DNA from: JBLIKP01 sp047635375
Lineage (GTDB): Bacteria > Bacteroidota > Bacteroidia > Sphingobacteriales > Sphingobacteriaceae
Direction of reading: 5' to 3'
NCBI GenBank assembly: GCA_047635375.1
Contig: JBLIKP010000059.1
Location: 1 to 15,382 of the forward strand
DNA length: 15,382 nt
Below the pieces are notes generated by a model. The model was not told where the DNA came from, searched no databases, and saw nothing but the letters and a program-made list of their open reading frames with translations. The translations under genes were made by a program, and so were the position numbers. Below are positions 6,995 to 14,639 of the stretch, one piece after another (the first letter of the stretch is position 1; each line of letters opens with the position of its first letter).

Positions 6995-7267
6995 ATGAAC
7001 AAAAACGATTTAATTTCAGCAATCGCAAACGACACTGGTTTATCAAAAGCAGATTCAGGACGTGCATTAGATTCAGTACTTGATAATGTTGCATCTTCAC
7101 TTAAAGGTGGTAACAAAGTAACTCTTATTGGATTTGGAACATTCTTAACTTCTGACCGTGCTGCACGTAAAGGACGTAACCCTCAGACAGGAAAAGAAAT
7201 CAACATCCCAGCAAAAACTGCGGTAAGATTCAAAGCAGGAAAAGCTTTATCTGATTCTGTAAACTAA
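6995..7267 (+). CDS. hup: HU-family DNA-binding protein
   Basis: A 90-residue nucleoid protein of standard HU length. The N-terminal MNKNDLISAIANDTGLSKAD is the helical dimerisation region, GFGTF (46-50) is the family signature core, and RKGRNPQTGKEINIPA (58-73) forms the DNA-binding beta arm with the intercalating Pro63. VRFKAGKAL (77-85) completes the fold. HU bends and compacts DNA as a homo- or heterodimer. It is a single-gene unit with its own strong promoter and terminator, placed between the two divergent halves of the kynurenine locus. A functional link to tryptophan breakdown is not implied by the sequence. Confidence 0.97.
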   Translation: MNKNDLISAIANDTGLSKADSGRALDSVLDNVASSLKGGNKVTLIGFGTFLTSDRAARKGRNPQTGKEINIPAKTAVRFKAGKALSDSVN

Positions 7268-7284
7268 TAAAATGCTATGCATTT

Positions 7285-7320
7285 AATGGGGCTTCTCGCA
7301 AGAGTAGCCCCATTTTTTTT
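7285..7320 (+). terminator. Intrinsic terminator of the HU gene
   Basis: A 9-bp stem AATGGGGCT (7285-7293) pairs with AGCCCCATT (7306-7314). After a T/T mismatch, a further 3-bp CTC/GAG stem is capped by a GCAA tetraloop (7298-7301). A run of eight T (7313-7320) follows, starting inside the stem. It starts 18 bases after the HU stop codon and is a textbook rho-independent terminator. Confidence 0.93.
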
Positions 7321-7327
7321 ATATTTG
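7320..7327 (+). promoter_or_regulatory. Candidate -7 element of the kynurenine operon, abutting the HU terminator
   Basis: TATATTTG is a perfect TAnnTTTG match whose first T is the last base of the HU terminator T-run. I see no clear TTTG 17-23 bases upstream, where the terminator hairpin lies, so the -33 half is poor. The predicted start near 7334 would give a leader of only about 15 bases before the ATG at 7350. Since the HU terminator blocks read-through, the downstream operon needs a promoter in this 30-base space, which favours the call. Confidence 0.5.
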
Positions 7328-7349
7328 AGTTGCACTAGAAAAATTTAAT

Positions 7350-7877
7350 ATGGCCATTAATCGTCCTTTTAATTTACAGCAATGGATTACTGATAACCGT
7401 GATCTGCTTAAGCCACCGATTGGAAATAAAAATCTTTATGTGGAATCCGGAAATTACATTGTAATGATCGTTGGCGGACCAAATGCACGAAAGGATTATC
7501 ATTTCAATGAAAGCGAGGAGCTGTTTTATCAGTTAGAAGGTGAGATCTTGGTTAAGATTCAAGAGAATGGAAAAAGCGTCGATATTCCAATAAAAGCTGG
7601 CGAGATGTTCCTTCTTCCGGCAAATGTGCCTCATTCCCCAATCCGCTCCGAAGGTTCTGTCGGACTAGTAATTGAGAAAAAACGTGATGGTACAGAGAAC
7701 GACGGATTAATGTGGTTCTGCGACAACTGCAATCACAAGCTATTTGATAAATATTTCCATCTTACCAATATTGAAAAAGATTTCATCCCTGTTTTCAAGC
7801 ATTTCTATGCCTCGGAAGACTTACGAACATGCGATAAATGCCATACTGTAATGGACACTGACCCACGCTTTGTTTAA
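7350..7877 (+). CDS. nbaC: 3-Hydroxyanthranilate 3,4-dioxygenase
   Basis: A 175-residue cupin that opens the ring of 3-hydroxyanthranilate with O2 to give 2-amino-3-carboxymuconate semialdehyde (ACMS). Catalytic Fe(II) ligands are visible as His51, Glu57 and His95, matching the numbering of the characterised Cupriavidus enzyme. Arg47, Arg99 and Glu109 fit the substrate-binding set. The C-terminal part carries the bacterial-type rubredoxin-like iron site, CDNC (124-127) and CDKC (161-164). Length and all key residues are intact. It is the first gene of a plus-strand operon with the ACMS decarboxylase (19-base gap), kynureninase and an M2 peptidase. Confidence 0.97.
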   Translation: MAINRPFNLQQWITDNRDLLKPPIGNKNLYVESGNYIVMIVGGPNARKDYHFNESEELFYQLEGEILVKIQENGKSVDIPIKAGEMFLLPANVPHSPIRSEGSVGLVIEKKRDGTENDGLMWFCDNCNHKLFDKYFHLTNIEKDFIPVFKHFYASEDLRTCDKCHTVMDTDPRFV

Positions 7878-7896
7878 ACCCACTTCATAAAAATTT

Positions 7897-8910
7897 ATGT
7901 TAAAAATTGATATCCACACCCACATCCTTCCTGAAAAAATTCCAAATTTTAAGGAAAAATTCGGGTACGGTGGATTCATCCATTTAGATCATCATAAGCC
8001 TTGTTGCGCGCGTATGATGATGGACGATAAGTTCTTTAGAGAAGTTCAGGACAATTGCTGGGATCCTAAAGTTCGGATGAAAGAGGCCAATCAATTTAAT
8101 GTAGATGTTCAAGTTTTAAGCACTGTCCCTGTAATGTTCTCCTATTGGGCAAGCCCCAACGATTGTTTAGAAGTAAGCAAGTTTCTAAATGACCATATTG
8201 CTGGGATTGTTCACGATTATCCGACTCGATTTGTTGGGCTGGGAACTATTCCAATGCAAGCGCCAGATTTGGCGGTTAAAGAGCTTGAGCGGTGTAAAAA
8301 AATTGGTTTGAAAGGCATTCAAATCGGATCTCACGTGAATCAATGGAACCTTAGTGAGCCTGAGTTATTTCCTATTTTCGCTGCCGCGGAAGAATTGGAT
8401 ATGGCCGTTTTTGTGCATCCTTGGGATATGATGGGCAAGACCCAAATGGATAAATACTGGCTACCGTGGCTTGTGGGCATGCCTGCCGAAAGCTCGTTGG
8501 CCATATGCTCCATGATATTTGGAGGTGTTTTTGAACGACTTCCAAACCTTAGAGTTGCTTTTGCTCATGGTGGAGGAAGCTTTCCGGCCACCTTGGGGAG
8601 AATAAACCACGGATTTGATGTCCGCCCTGACCTTTGCGCGATCGACAACCCGGTCCGACCCGACAAATACCTGGGTAAATTCTTTATCGACTCCCTAGTT
8701 CACGACCCCAAAATGTTGGATGTAGTTGTGGATATGTTTGGTGCAAATAGAGTTGCATTAGGAACCGACTACCCATTTCCATTAGGAGAATTAGAGCCAG
8801 GAAAAATTATTGAAGGAATGCCTTACGACCAGGCGAAAAAAGACCTTCTTCTTCATGGTGCGGCCCTCGAATGGCTGTCAATGAACAAATCAGATTTCAT
8901 CACTTCATAA
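7897..8910 (+). CDS. nbaD: 2-Amino-3-carboxymuconate-6-semialdehyde decarboxylase (ACMSD)
   Basis: A 337-residue amidohydrolase-superfamily enzyme that decarboxylates ACMS to 2-aminomuconate semialdehyde, pulling flux away from quinolinate and NAD. Zinc and catalytic residues fit the Pseudomonas ACMSD set: His7 and His9 in DIHTH, His174 (FVHPWDMMG), His224 (AFAHGGG) and Asp291 (LGTDYPFPLG), with Arg48 matching the substrate-binding arginine. The family features WxPxxxVGMP-like (188-196) and GRINHG are also present. It follows the dioxygenase gene by 19 bases and precedes kynureninase by 9, so co-transcription is very likely. The immediate coupling of ring cleavage and decarboxylation would limit accumulation of unstable ACMS. 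Confidence 0.96.
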   Translation: MLKIDIHTHILPEKIPNFKEKFGYGGFIHLDHHKPCCARMMMDDKFFREVQDNCWDPKVRMKEANQFNVDVQVLSTVPVMFSYWASPNDCLEVSKFLNDHIAGIVHDYPTRFVGLGTIPMQAPDLAVKELERCKKIGLKGIQIGSHVNQWNLSEPELFPIFAAAEELDMAVFVHPWDMMGKTQMDKYWLPWLVGMPAESSLAICSMIFGGVFERLPNLRVAFAHGGGSFPATLGRINHGFDVRPDLCAIDNPVRPDKYLGKFFIDSLVHDPKMLDVVVDMFGANRVALGTDYPFPLGELEPGKIIEGMPYDQAKKDLLLHGAALEWLSMNKSDFITS

Positions 8911-8919
8911 GATACTTTC

Positions 8920-10203
8920 ATGAATTTCGAAAACTCACAGGCTTTTGCCCATCAATTAGACCTTGAAGATCCATTAGCTGGGTTTAGAAGTAAATTTTTC
9001 ATTCCACGTTTTGAAGGAAAAGAAACTATTTACTATTGTGGAAATTCCCTTGGCTTGCAGCCGAAAACTGTCATTAATCATCTTGAAAGAGAATTAAAGG
9101 ATTGGGAAAACCTTGGAGTTGAGGGTCATTTTCACGGTAAAAAGCCTTGGTTCGAGTACCATAAGCAGTTTCAACCTTTACTGGCCGATTTAGTGGGTGC
9201 AAAGCCTTCAGAAGTGGTTGCAATGAACACCCTGACTACCAATCTTCACCTTTTAATGGTTTCTTTCTACCGACCAACGGAGAAAAGATTTAAGATTATG
9301 GTGGAAGGAGCTGCGTTTCCTTCAGATCATTATGTGGTTGAAAGTCAAGCGAATTTCCATGGCTACAAGGCCGAAGATGCCGTAATTGAATTGATGCCTC
9401 GTGATGGGGAGGAAACACTTAGGACAGAAGATATTCTTGCTGAAATCGATAAACATGGCGATGAATTGGCGCTTATACTTTTAGGTGGTGTTAATTACTA
9501 TACTGGTCAATTCTTCGAAATCGAAAAAATTGGAAAACATGCCCGTGCAAAGGGGGTAACTTTCGGAGTTGACCTAGCTCATGCTGTAGGAAATGTAGAG
9601 TTAAAATTAAATGAATGGCAAGTTGATTTTGCCGCTTGGTGTTCATATAAATATTTGAATTCTGGTCCAGGGGGAATAAGCGGAATTTTCGTTCACGAGA
9701 AGTATGGAGAAAACCCTAATCTGCCACGTTTTGCCGGGTGGTGGGGATACGAAGAGGAAACACGTTTCCAAATGAAAAAAGGTTTTAAGCCCATGAAAGG
9801 CGCGGCAGGTTGGCAGCTGAGTAATGCCATGATACTTCCTATGGCTTCCCTTTTAGCTTCGTTGGAGATTTTTAGTGAAGCCGGAGGTGTTTCTGCATTA
9901 AGAAAAAAAAGTGAAAAATTAACGGGATTCATGGAGTTTCTAATCACTGAATTAAACCATGAATTAGGTAGTCCTTTCGATTTGATTACACCTAAGGACC
10001 CTGCCCAGCGTGGGTGTCAGCTGAGTATTATTGCCAAGGAAGACGGAAAAAGAATATTTGACTACCTATCACAAAATGGCGTAATCGCCGACTGGCGTGA
10101 ACCTGATGTTATTAGAATTGCTCCCGTTCCAATGTATAACGGATTTGAAGAAGCCTTCCATTTTGTAAGCCTTTTAAGAAAGGCGTATTTAACCTTAAAG
10201 TAA
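8920..10203 (+). CDS. kynU: Kynureninase
   Basis: A 427-residue PLP enzyme of aspartate aminotransferase fold that cleaves kynurenine or 3-hydroxykynurenine to anthranilate or 3-hydroxyanthranilate plus alanine. The PLP lysine is Lys244 in CSYKYLNSGPGG, preceded by the cofactor-contacting Asp218 and His221 of GVDLAHAVGN. Other family blocks are YYCGNSLGLQP (38-48), AMNTLTTNLHLLM (101-113) and RFAGWWGYE (270-278). Length is normal and no key residue is missing. It supplies the substrate of the first gene in the operon. In this context, 3-hydroxykynurenine is the likely physiological substrate, which requires a kynurenine monooxygenase encoded elsewhere. Confidence 0.96.
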   Translation: MNFENSQAFAHQLDLEDPLAGFRSKFFIPRFEGKETIYYCGNSLGLQPKTVINHLERELKDWENLGVEGHFHGKKPWFEYHKQFQPLLADLVGAKPSEVVAMNTLTTNLHLLMVSFYRPTEKRFKIMVEGAAFPSDHYVVESQANFHGYKAEDAVIELMPRDGEETLRTEDILAEIDKHGDELALILLGGVNYYTGQFFEIEKIGKHARAKGVTFGVDLAHAVGNVELKLNEWQVDFAAWCSYKYLNSGPGGISGIFVHEKYGENPNLPRFAGWWGYEEETRFQMKKGFKPMKGAAGWQLSNAMILPMASLLASLEIFSEAGGVSALRKKSEKLTGFMEFLITELNHELGSPFDLITPKDPAQRGCQLSIIAKEDGKRIFDYLSQNGVIADWREPDVIRIAPVPMYNGFEEAFHFVSLLRKAYLTLK

Positions 10204-10210
10204 GAAAATT

Positions 10211-11995
10211 ATGAAGTTTCGTTCCCTTCTTTTATTTCTTTCAGCAATTGCTATTTCGTGTAATTCACCAGAAAAAATCCAGCAAGAAGCACAAGATTTT
10301 TTGGATGGCTACACAGAAAAATTTCTTGAGCTTTATGCTGCATCGTCTGAGGCAGAATGGGCAGCAAATACTAAGATTATTGATGGAGATACAACCAACA
10401 CTTCGGCGACAGCCAAAGCAAATGAGGCCTATGCCCAATTTACAGGAAGTGAAGAAAACATAAAAAACGCGCGTAAATGGCTTGAAAAAGGTGAGAAATT
10501 GAAGCCAATTCAGGTGAAGCAATTTGAAAGCATTCTTTACAAGGCGGCAAATAACCCGGCGACAGTTAAAGAAGTTGTATCAAAGAGAATTAAAGCAGAA
10601 TCTGCCCAAAATGAGGCGTTATTTGGATTTGACTTTAAATTGGATGGAGAATCCCTTACCGCAAATGAAATTGATGGGCGGCTTCGAGGGTTAAAAGATT
10701 TAGACGACAGAAAAAAACTGTGGGAAGCAAGTAAAGAAGTTGGACAAGTGCTTAAACCCGGATTGTTGGAGCTTAGGGATTTAAGAAATCAAACCGTGCA
10801 GGCCTTAGGTTACGATGACTACTTTGGCTATCAAGTTTCAGATTATGGCATGACTACCAAGGAGATGATGGATCTGAATGGGAAGATAATACATGATCTT
10901 CAACCACTATACCGTGAATTACATACTTGGATGCGCTATACCCTAGCTGAAAAATATCATGTGGACGTTCCTGAAATGCTTCCAGCCCATTGGCTACCTA
11001 ACCGATGGGGCCAAGATTGGAGCTCAGAAGTTGAGGTTGAGGGAATTGATTTAGATGATGTGCTAGAGCAAAAAGACCCCGAATGGTTGGTAAAGCAAAG
11101 TGAACGTTTTTATATGAGCTTAGGGTTTGAAGCGCTTCCTCCGGTTTTTTATGAAAAATCAAGCCTTTACCCTTTGCCAGAAGGTGCGAATTATAAAAAG
11201 AATAACCATGCTTCGGCCTGGCATATGGATTTGAAAAATGATGTTCGGAGTCTTATGAGTGTTGAAGCTAACAGTGAATGGTACGAGACTACCCACCACG
11301 AGTTGGGTCATATTTATTATTATTTAACGTATACAAATCCTGATGTACCACCATTATTACGAGGTGGAGCAAATCGAGCTTTTCATGAGGGAATTGGGAG
11401 TATGATGGGACTTGCAGCGATGCAAAAGCCATTTTTAGAAGGCCTTGATTTAATCGAAAAAGGATTAGAAACAGACGATACCCAATCTCTATTAAAAGAA
11501 GCATTAAATTACGTAGTTTTTATTCCGTGGTCGGCGGGCGTGATGACTGGTTTTGAAAATGAAATTTATTCTAACTCGCTTAGCGCTGATAAGTTTAACG
11601 TAAAATGGTGGGAGTTAAAGAAAAAATACCAAGGAATTGTTCCTCCAACTGATCGTGGCGAAGAATATTGTGATGCTTCATCTAAAACCCATATTAACAA
11701 TGATGCGGCACAGTATTACGATTACGCTTTGAGTTATGTGCTTCTTTTCCAGCTCCATAATCATATCGCCAAAAACTTCCTAGACGGTAACCCTAGGGCC
11801 ACCAATTACTATGGGAATAAGGAAATCGGTAAATTCTTACACAAAATGTTGTACCCCGGCGCAAGTACAGACTGGAGAGAATTGCTTAAAGAAACTACTG
11901 GTGAAGAGCTTGGCGCACAGGCCATGTTAGACTATTTCGAGCCCTTAATGGATTACCTTAGGGAGCAAAATAAAGGGCGAAAACACACTATTTAA
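10211..11995 (+). CDS. M2-family (ACE-like) metallopeptidase, lipoprotein
   Basis: A 594-residue zinc peptidase of the peptidyl-dipeptidase A family. The signal peptide ends in AISC, so Cys17 is probably lipidated and the enzyme envelope-anchored. The zinc site is HHELGH (362-367) with ligands His363 and His367 and catalytic Glu364; the third ligand is Glu393 in GGANRAFHEGIG. Downstream, KTHI (His494) and the QYYDYALSY segment (501-509) match the His and Tyr residues that hold substrate in ACE. Members release dipeptides from peptide C-termini. It starts seven bases after kynureninase and so should be in the same transcript. Its stop overlaps the stop of the convergent downstream gene by four bases. 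Confidence 0.94.
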   Translation: MKFRSLLLFLSAIAISCNSPEKIQQEAQDFLDGYTEKFLELYAASSEAEWAANTKIIDGDTTNTSATAKANEAYAQFTGSEENIKNARKWLEKGEKLKPIQVKQFESILYKAANNPATVKEVVSKRIKAESAQNEALFGFDFKLDGESLTANEIDGRLRGLKDLDDRKKLWEASKEVGQVLKPGLLELRDLRNQTVQALGYDDYFGYQVSDYGMTTKEMMDLNGKIIHDLQPLYRELHTWMRYTLAEKYHVDVPEMLPAHWLPNRWGQDWSSEVEVEGIDLDDVLEQKDPEWLVKQSERFYMSLGFEALPPVFYEKSSLYPLPEGANYKKNNHASAWHMDLKNDVRSLMSVEANSEWYETTHHELGHIYYYLTYTNPDVPPLLRGGANRAFHEGIGSMMGLAAMQKPFLEGLDLIEKGLETDDTQSLLKEALNYVVFIPWSAGVMTGFENEIYSNSLSADKFNVKWWELKKKYQGIVPPTDRGEEYCDASSKTHINNDAAQYYDYALSYVLLFQLHNHIAKNFLDGNPRATNYYGNKEIGKFLHKMLYPGASTDWRELLKETTGEELGAQAMLDYFEPLMDYLREQNKGRKHTI

Positions 11996-12624
11996 TTATC
12001 GTTTTTCAATTCCCCATTTTTTATCATTTCAAAAAACTTAGCCCATGCGATCGGGTTAAGTAAATTATTTGGGGGTAGCTGACCTTTATAATATAGTTTT
12101 CCAGCCTCTTGGCGGAAGTGGAACTTTCCGATTTCTGTGCCATCTCTAGGCATAACTGCACGTGATTGCGCAAGGTATGCAGGGTCTAAGTTCTTTTTGG
12201 CGCGCTCCAAATCATCGTCAGGCACGTCTAAAGCTAGGAATACTTCCTTAAACTCCTCTGGAGAGGGCCAAGGGTAGATGTCTACTAACGGCACCTCTAG
12301 TGTATCTCTTTCGAGCTCTATTACCTTGCTGTAGAAATTTGACTTTATTTCTGCGGGTAAAAAAAACTTTTTGGTTTTATAGCCCACCGCAGTAAACTCA
12401 ATGGTATCTCCTTCATTAACCACAATAGAGAAATATCCACTGTAATCGCTAATGTTACCTGTAAATCGGCTACGGTTCACAATGTTTACAAATGGGGCAG
12501 GCTTCATTTCTGCCTTATTGATTACAATCCCTGAAAATTGTACTAAATCATTGAAAAACTGGGCTTTTCCTGAAGATGTAATTAAGATTACTGTGATGAG
12601 AATTCCTAGAAATTTTCCTTTCAT
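11992..12624 (-). CDS. Secreted carboxypeptidase-regulatory-like domain protein
   Basis: A 210-residue exported protein. The signal peptide has a hydrophobic core (6-17) and probable cleavage after GKA (about residue 21). Residues 29-105 look like the carboxypeptidase D regulatory-like beta-sandwich common in Bacteroidota: FSGIVINKAEMKPAPFVNI, then DYSGYFSIVVNEGDTIEFTAVGYKTK. The C-terminal half (about 106-210) is charged and without a domain I recognise (YPWPSPEEFKEVF, RDGTEIGKFHF). There is no TonB-dependent receptor barrel. A surface, periplasmic or adaptor role is possible but unproven. The gene lies just downstream of a symmetric terminator, so it likely has its own promoter in 12625-12671, which I could not identify with confidence. 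Confidence 0.85.
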   Translation of the reverse strand: MKGKFLGILITVILITSSGKAQFFNDLVQFSGIVINKAEMKPAPFVNIVNRSRFTGNISDYSGYFSIVVNEGDTIEFTAVGYKTKKFFLPAEIKSNFYSKVIELERDTLEVPLVDIYPWPSPEEFKEVFLALDVPDDDLERAKKNLDPAYLAQSRAVMPRDGTEIGKFHFRQEAGKLYYKGQLPPNNLLNPIAWAKFFEMIKNGELKNDN

Positions 12625-12671
12625 AATTTTATAAACGTAATAAAGTGAAGGTACGCACAGAAAAAGCGAAA

Positions 12672-12706
12672 AAAAAATCCCGCTCCTTAATGGAGCGGGA
12701 TTTTTT
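12672..12706. terminator. Symmetric bidirectional intrinsic terminator
   Basis: A hairpin with core TCCCGCTCC (12678-12686) pairing with GGAGCGGGA (12692-12700) around a TTAAT loop, extended by six A/T pairs formed by the flanking A-run and T-run. Because A-runs precede and T-runs follow it, it reads as an intrinsic terminator on both strands. It terminates the minus-strand PKD gene 38 bases after its stop, and could also stop plus-strand transcription arriving from the M2 peptidase operon. Confidence 0.92.
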
Positions 12707-12743
12707 AGAAATCCGTTGTATGAAAATCAAGCTGACAATAGGG

Positions 12744-14399
12744 TTACTTTATGTATTGAACCATTTGAGTCCAATTTTTATTTTTTCCAACCAAATTAAC
12801 CATCATCACAGTTTCATTTAATGAGGTTAAGTCAAGTTGAATTTTATCTAATCCATGTACGTTTGCAGAAATTAGTTTTTTGCCGCTTAATGAATAAACT
12901 TCTATAGAAATTAATTCCATTTCCAAAATTCCGTCAATATTTATAATGCCGCTAGTTGGATTTGGGAAGATACTAACTGATGTGGAAATCCCATTAGCAA
13001 TAACCGTTGGAGTGCCATTGCTTTGGACATCTAACTCTTTACAGGTTGAATTTGTTCCTGCAGAATTTGTAACCTCTAAACAAACATTGTATAGTCCTTC
13101 AAAACCATAAGTGTGCGTTGGGTTTCTTTCTGTTGAGAAACTTCCATCTCCAAAAGACCATGACCATTCTTGCGGACCAGAAGTAGACTGATCAGTGAAT
13201 GTGATATTAAGTTTGTTTGCCGAGTGGGCAAAGGCTGCTACTGGTATCTGGGAACCCTCGGTAACTTCAATTTCTTTTGTAATCGTGTCGGTGCCGAGTG
13301 CATTAGTTACAATTAATGTTACGTTGTAATTTCCTGCTGTTTCATAAGTATAGGATGGGCTTTTATCTGCTCCACCACCGGATCCATCACCGAAATCCCA
13401 CTCCCATTGGATTGGGTCGTTTTGTGATAAATCAGTAAAACTAACGTCCAGTCCAACATTGGTAAATTGAAAATCTGCAATGGGTGGTGAAGCATCAGAA
13501 ACCGTAATTTCTTTTGTTAAAGTGTCTGTTCCTGCTTCATTAGTTACCACAAGTTGAACATTGTAGGTCCCAGCAGAATCGTAGAAGTGGACTGGGCTTT
13601 GGTCTGTACTAGTATTTCCATCTCCGAAATCATAAGCCCATGAACGAGCGTCTGTTGAAAAATCAGTGCAAGTGATTTTTAAATTTTCAATTTCAATTCC
13701 AAAAGCGGCAGTTGGCGCGGTTCCTGCAGGCTCAACTTCGCCAGTTTCTATTAAAACATCATCAAGTCTAACTCTTGGGAAGGTGTTGAAAACGGTATGG
13801 CCAAAATAAATATATCTTAACTGAACATAAGCTTGTCCCTCGATTTCAGCAGGTAAAAGTGTTGGACCAAAAGTAGCCGGTACTTCTCGAGCGGTTTCAT
13901 AAACTTCACCAGTAACATTGCTCCAATCTCCTGTTGTACCAATCCGATATTGTAACTGCAATCCACAGTGTGAAACATTGTTTTGATGGGAAATTGCAGC
14001 AGCCCAGGAAATGGTTATGTCTTTGCAATCAATGGTGTTAAGTGCAATAACAACAGCTAATGGTCTGCCTGGTATATTGCCGGCTGTTCTACTAATATTT
14101 ATTCCAAGATCGCCTTGGTTAATTAATGAGGAACCATATGCTCCAGGTGAGCATGATCCACAAATGGGTTCGTCACCATCGGCTTGAACCGCAGTAGGAG
14201 CCGCAGGTTGTTCTAGTACTTGGTTTCCACTCCAGCCTGCCATTGAGGCGGCGAAATTTGTTCCATTTGCTGATTTATTAAAATCGAAACTTTTCGCTGC
14301 AAGAACATGGGCTGCAGGATTTGTTTGTGCTAATAAGGTTGAGGCTGATAAAATTAAAACCAATCCTATGGATTGAATAAGAAGTATATGTTTTTTCAT
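12744..14399 (-). CDS. Secreted PKD-repeat protein with T9SS type A sorting domain
   Basis: A 551-residue exported protein. The signal peptide covers about 1-25 (cleavage near LLAQ). An N-terminal domain (about 30-222) has beta-rich character and cysteines at 80, 83, 125 and 145, without a family I can name. Three PKD domains follow at about 228-300, 305-380 and 387-458, each with an FGDG core (258-261, 336-339, 416-419) and a TYNV/NYNV/LYNV strand. The tail (about 473-551) is the type A T9SS C-terminal domain, with VSIFPNPTSG at 475-484 and VYSLSGKKL at 501-509. Such tails direct passage through the outer membrane and attachment to the surface or release. An adhesin or carbohydrate/protein-binding role is plausible. 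No catalytic domain is seen. Transcription ends at the hairpin at 12672-12706. Confidence 0.92.
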   Translation of the reverse strand: MKKHILLIQSIGLVLILSASTLLAQTNPAAHVLAAKSFDFNKSANGTNFAASMAGWSGNQVLEQPAAPTAVQADGDEPICGSCSPGAYGSSLINQGDLGINISRTAGNIPGRPLAVVIALNTIDCKDITISWAAAISHQNNVSHCGLQLQYRIGTTGDWSNVTGEVYETAREVPATFGPTLLPAEIEGQAYVQLRYIYFGHTVFNTFPRVRLDDVLIETGEVEPAGTAPTAAFGIEIENLKITCTDFSTDARSWAYDFGDGNTSTDQSPVHFYDSAGTYNVQLVVTNEAGTDTLTKEITVSDASPPIADFQFTNVGLDVSFTDLSQNDPIQWEWDFGDGSGGGADKSPSYTYETAGNYNVTLIVTNALGTDTITKEIEVTEGSQIPVAAFAHSANKLNITFTDQSTSGPQEWSWSFGDGSFSTERNPTHTYGFEGLYNVCLEVTNSAGTNSTCKELDVQSNGTPTVIANGISTSVSIFPNPTSGIINIDGILEMELISIEVYSLSGKKLISANVHGLDKIQLDLTSLNETVMMVNLVGKNKNWTQMVQYIK

Positions 14400-14639
14400 C
14401 GTTAATAAAATGTGGGTTTGTGGTAATTTATTAATACAATTAATTTCCTAATTTATTGAAATTTTCTATAAACACAAATGAATTACATGATTTTTTAAAT
14501 TTAAATTATTGAATTTAAGTGTGTTACAAATGAATTGGGCTTAACGTGCGTAGGTGCGAATTCACACCTATTATTTTATTATTAAATTTTAAAATTGGAT
14601 TAATTAAAAAATTCCGTTTTATTTCTCCTGTAAGAATTT

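Noticed and set aside
14474..14536. Direct repeat ACAAATGAATT at 14474-14484 and 14526-14536
   Set aside because: Eleven A/T-rich bases repeated once in an A/T-rich spacer can occur by chance. It does not fit a promoter consensus or a known binding site.
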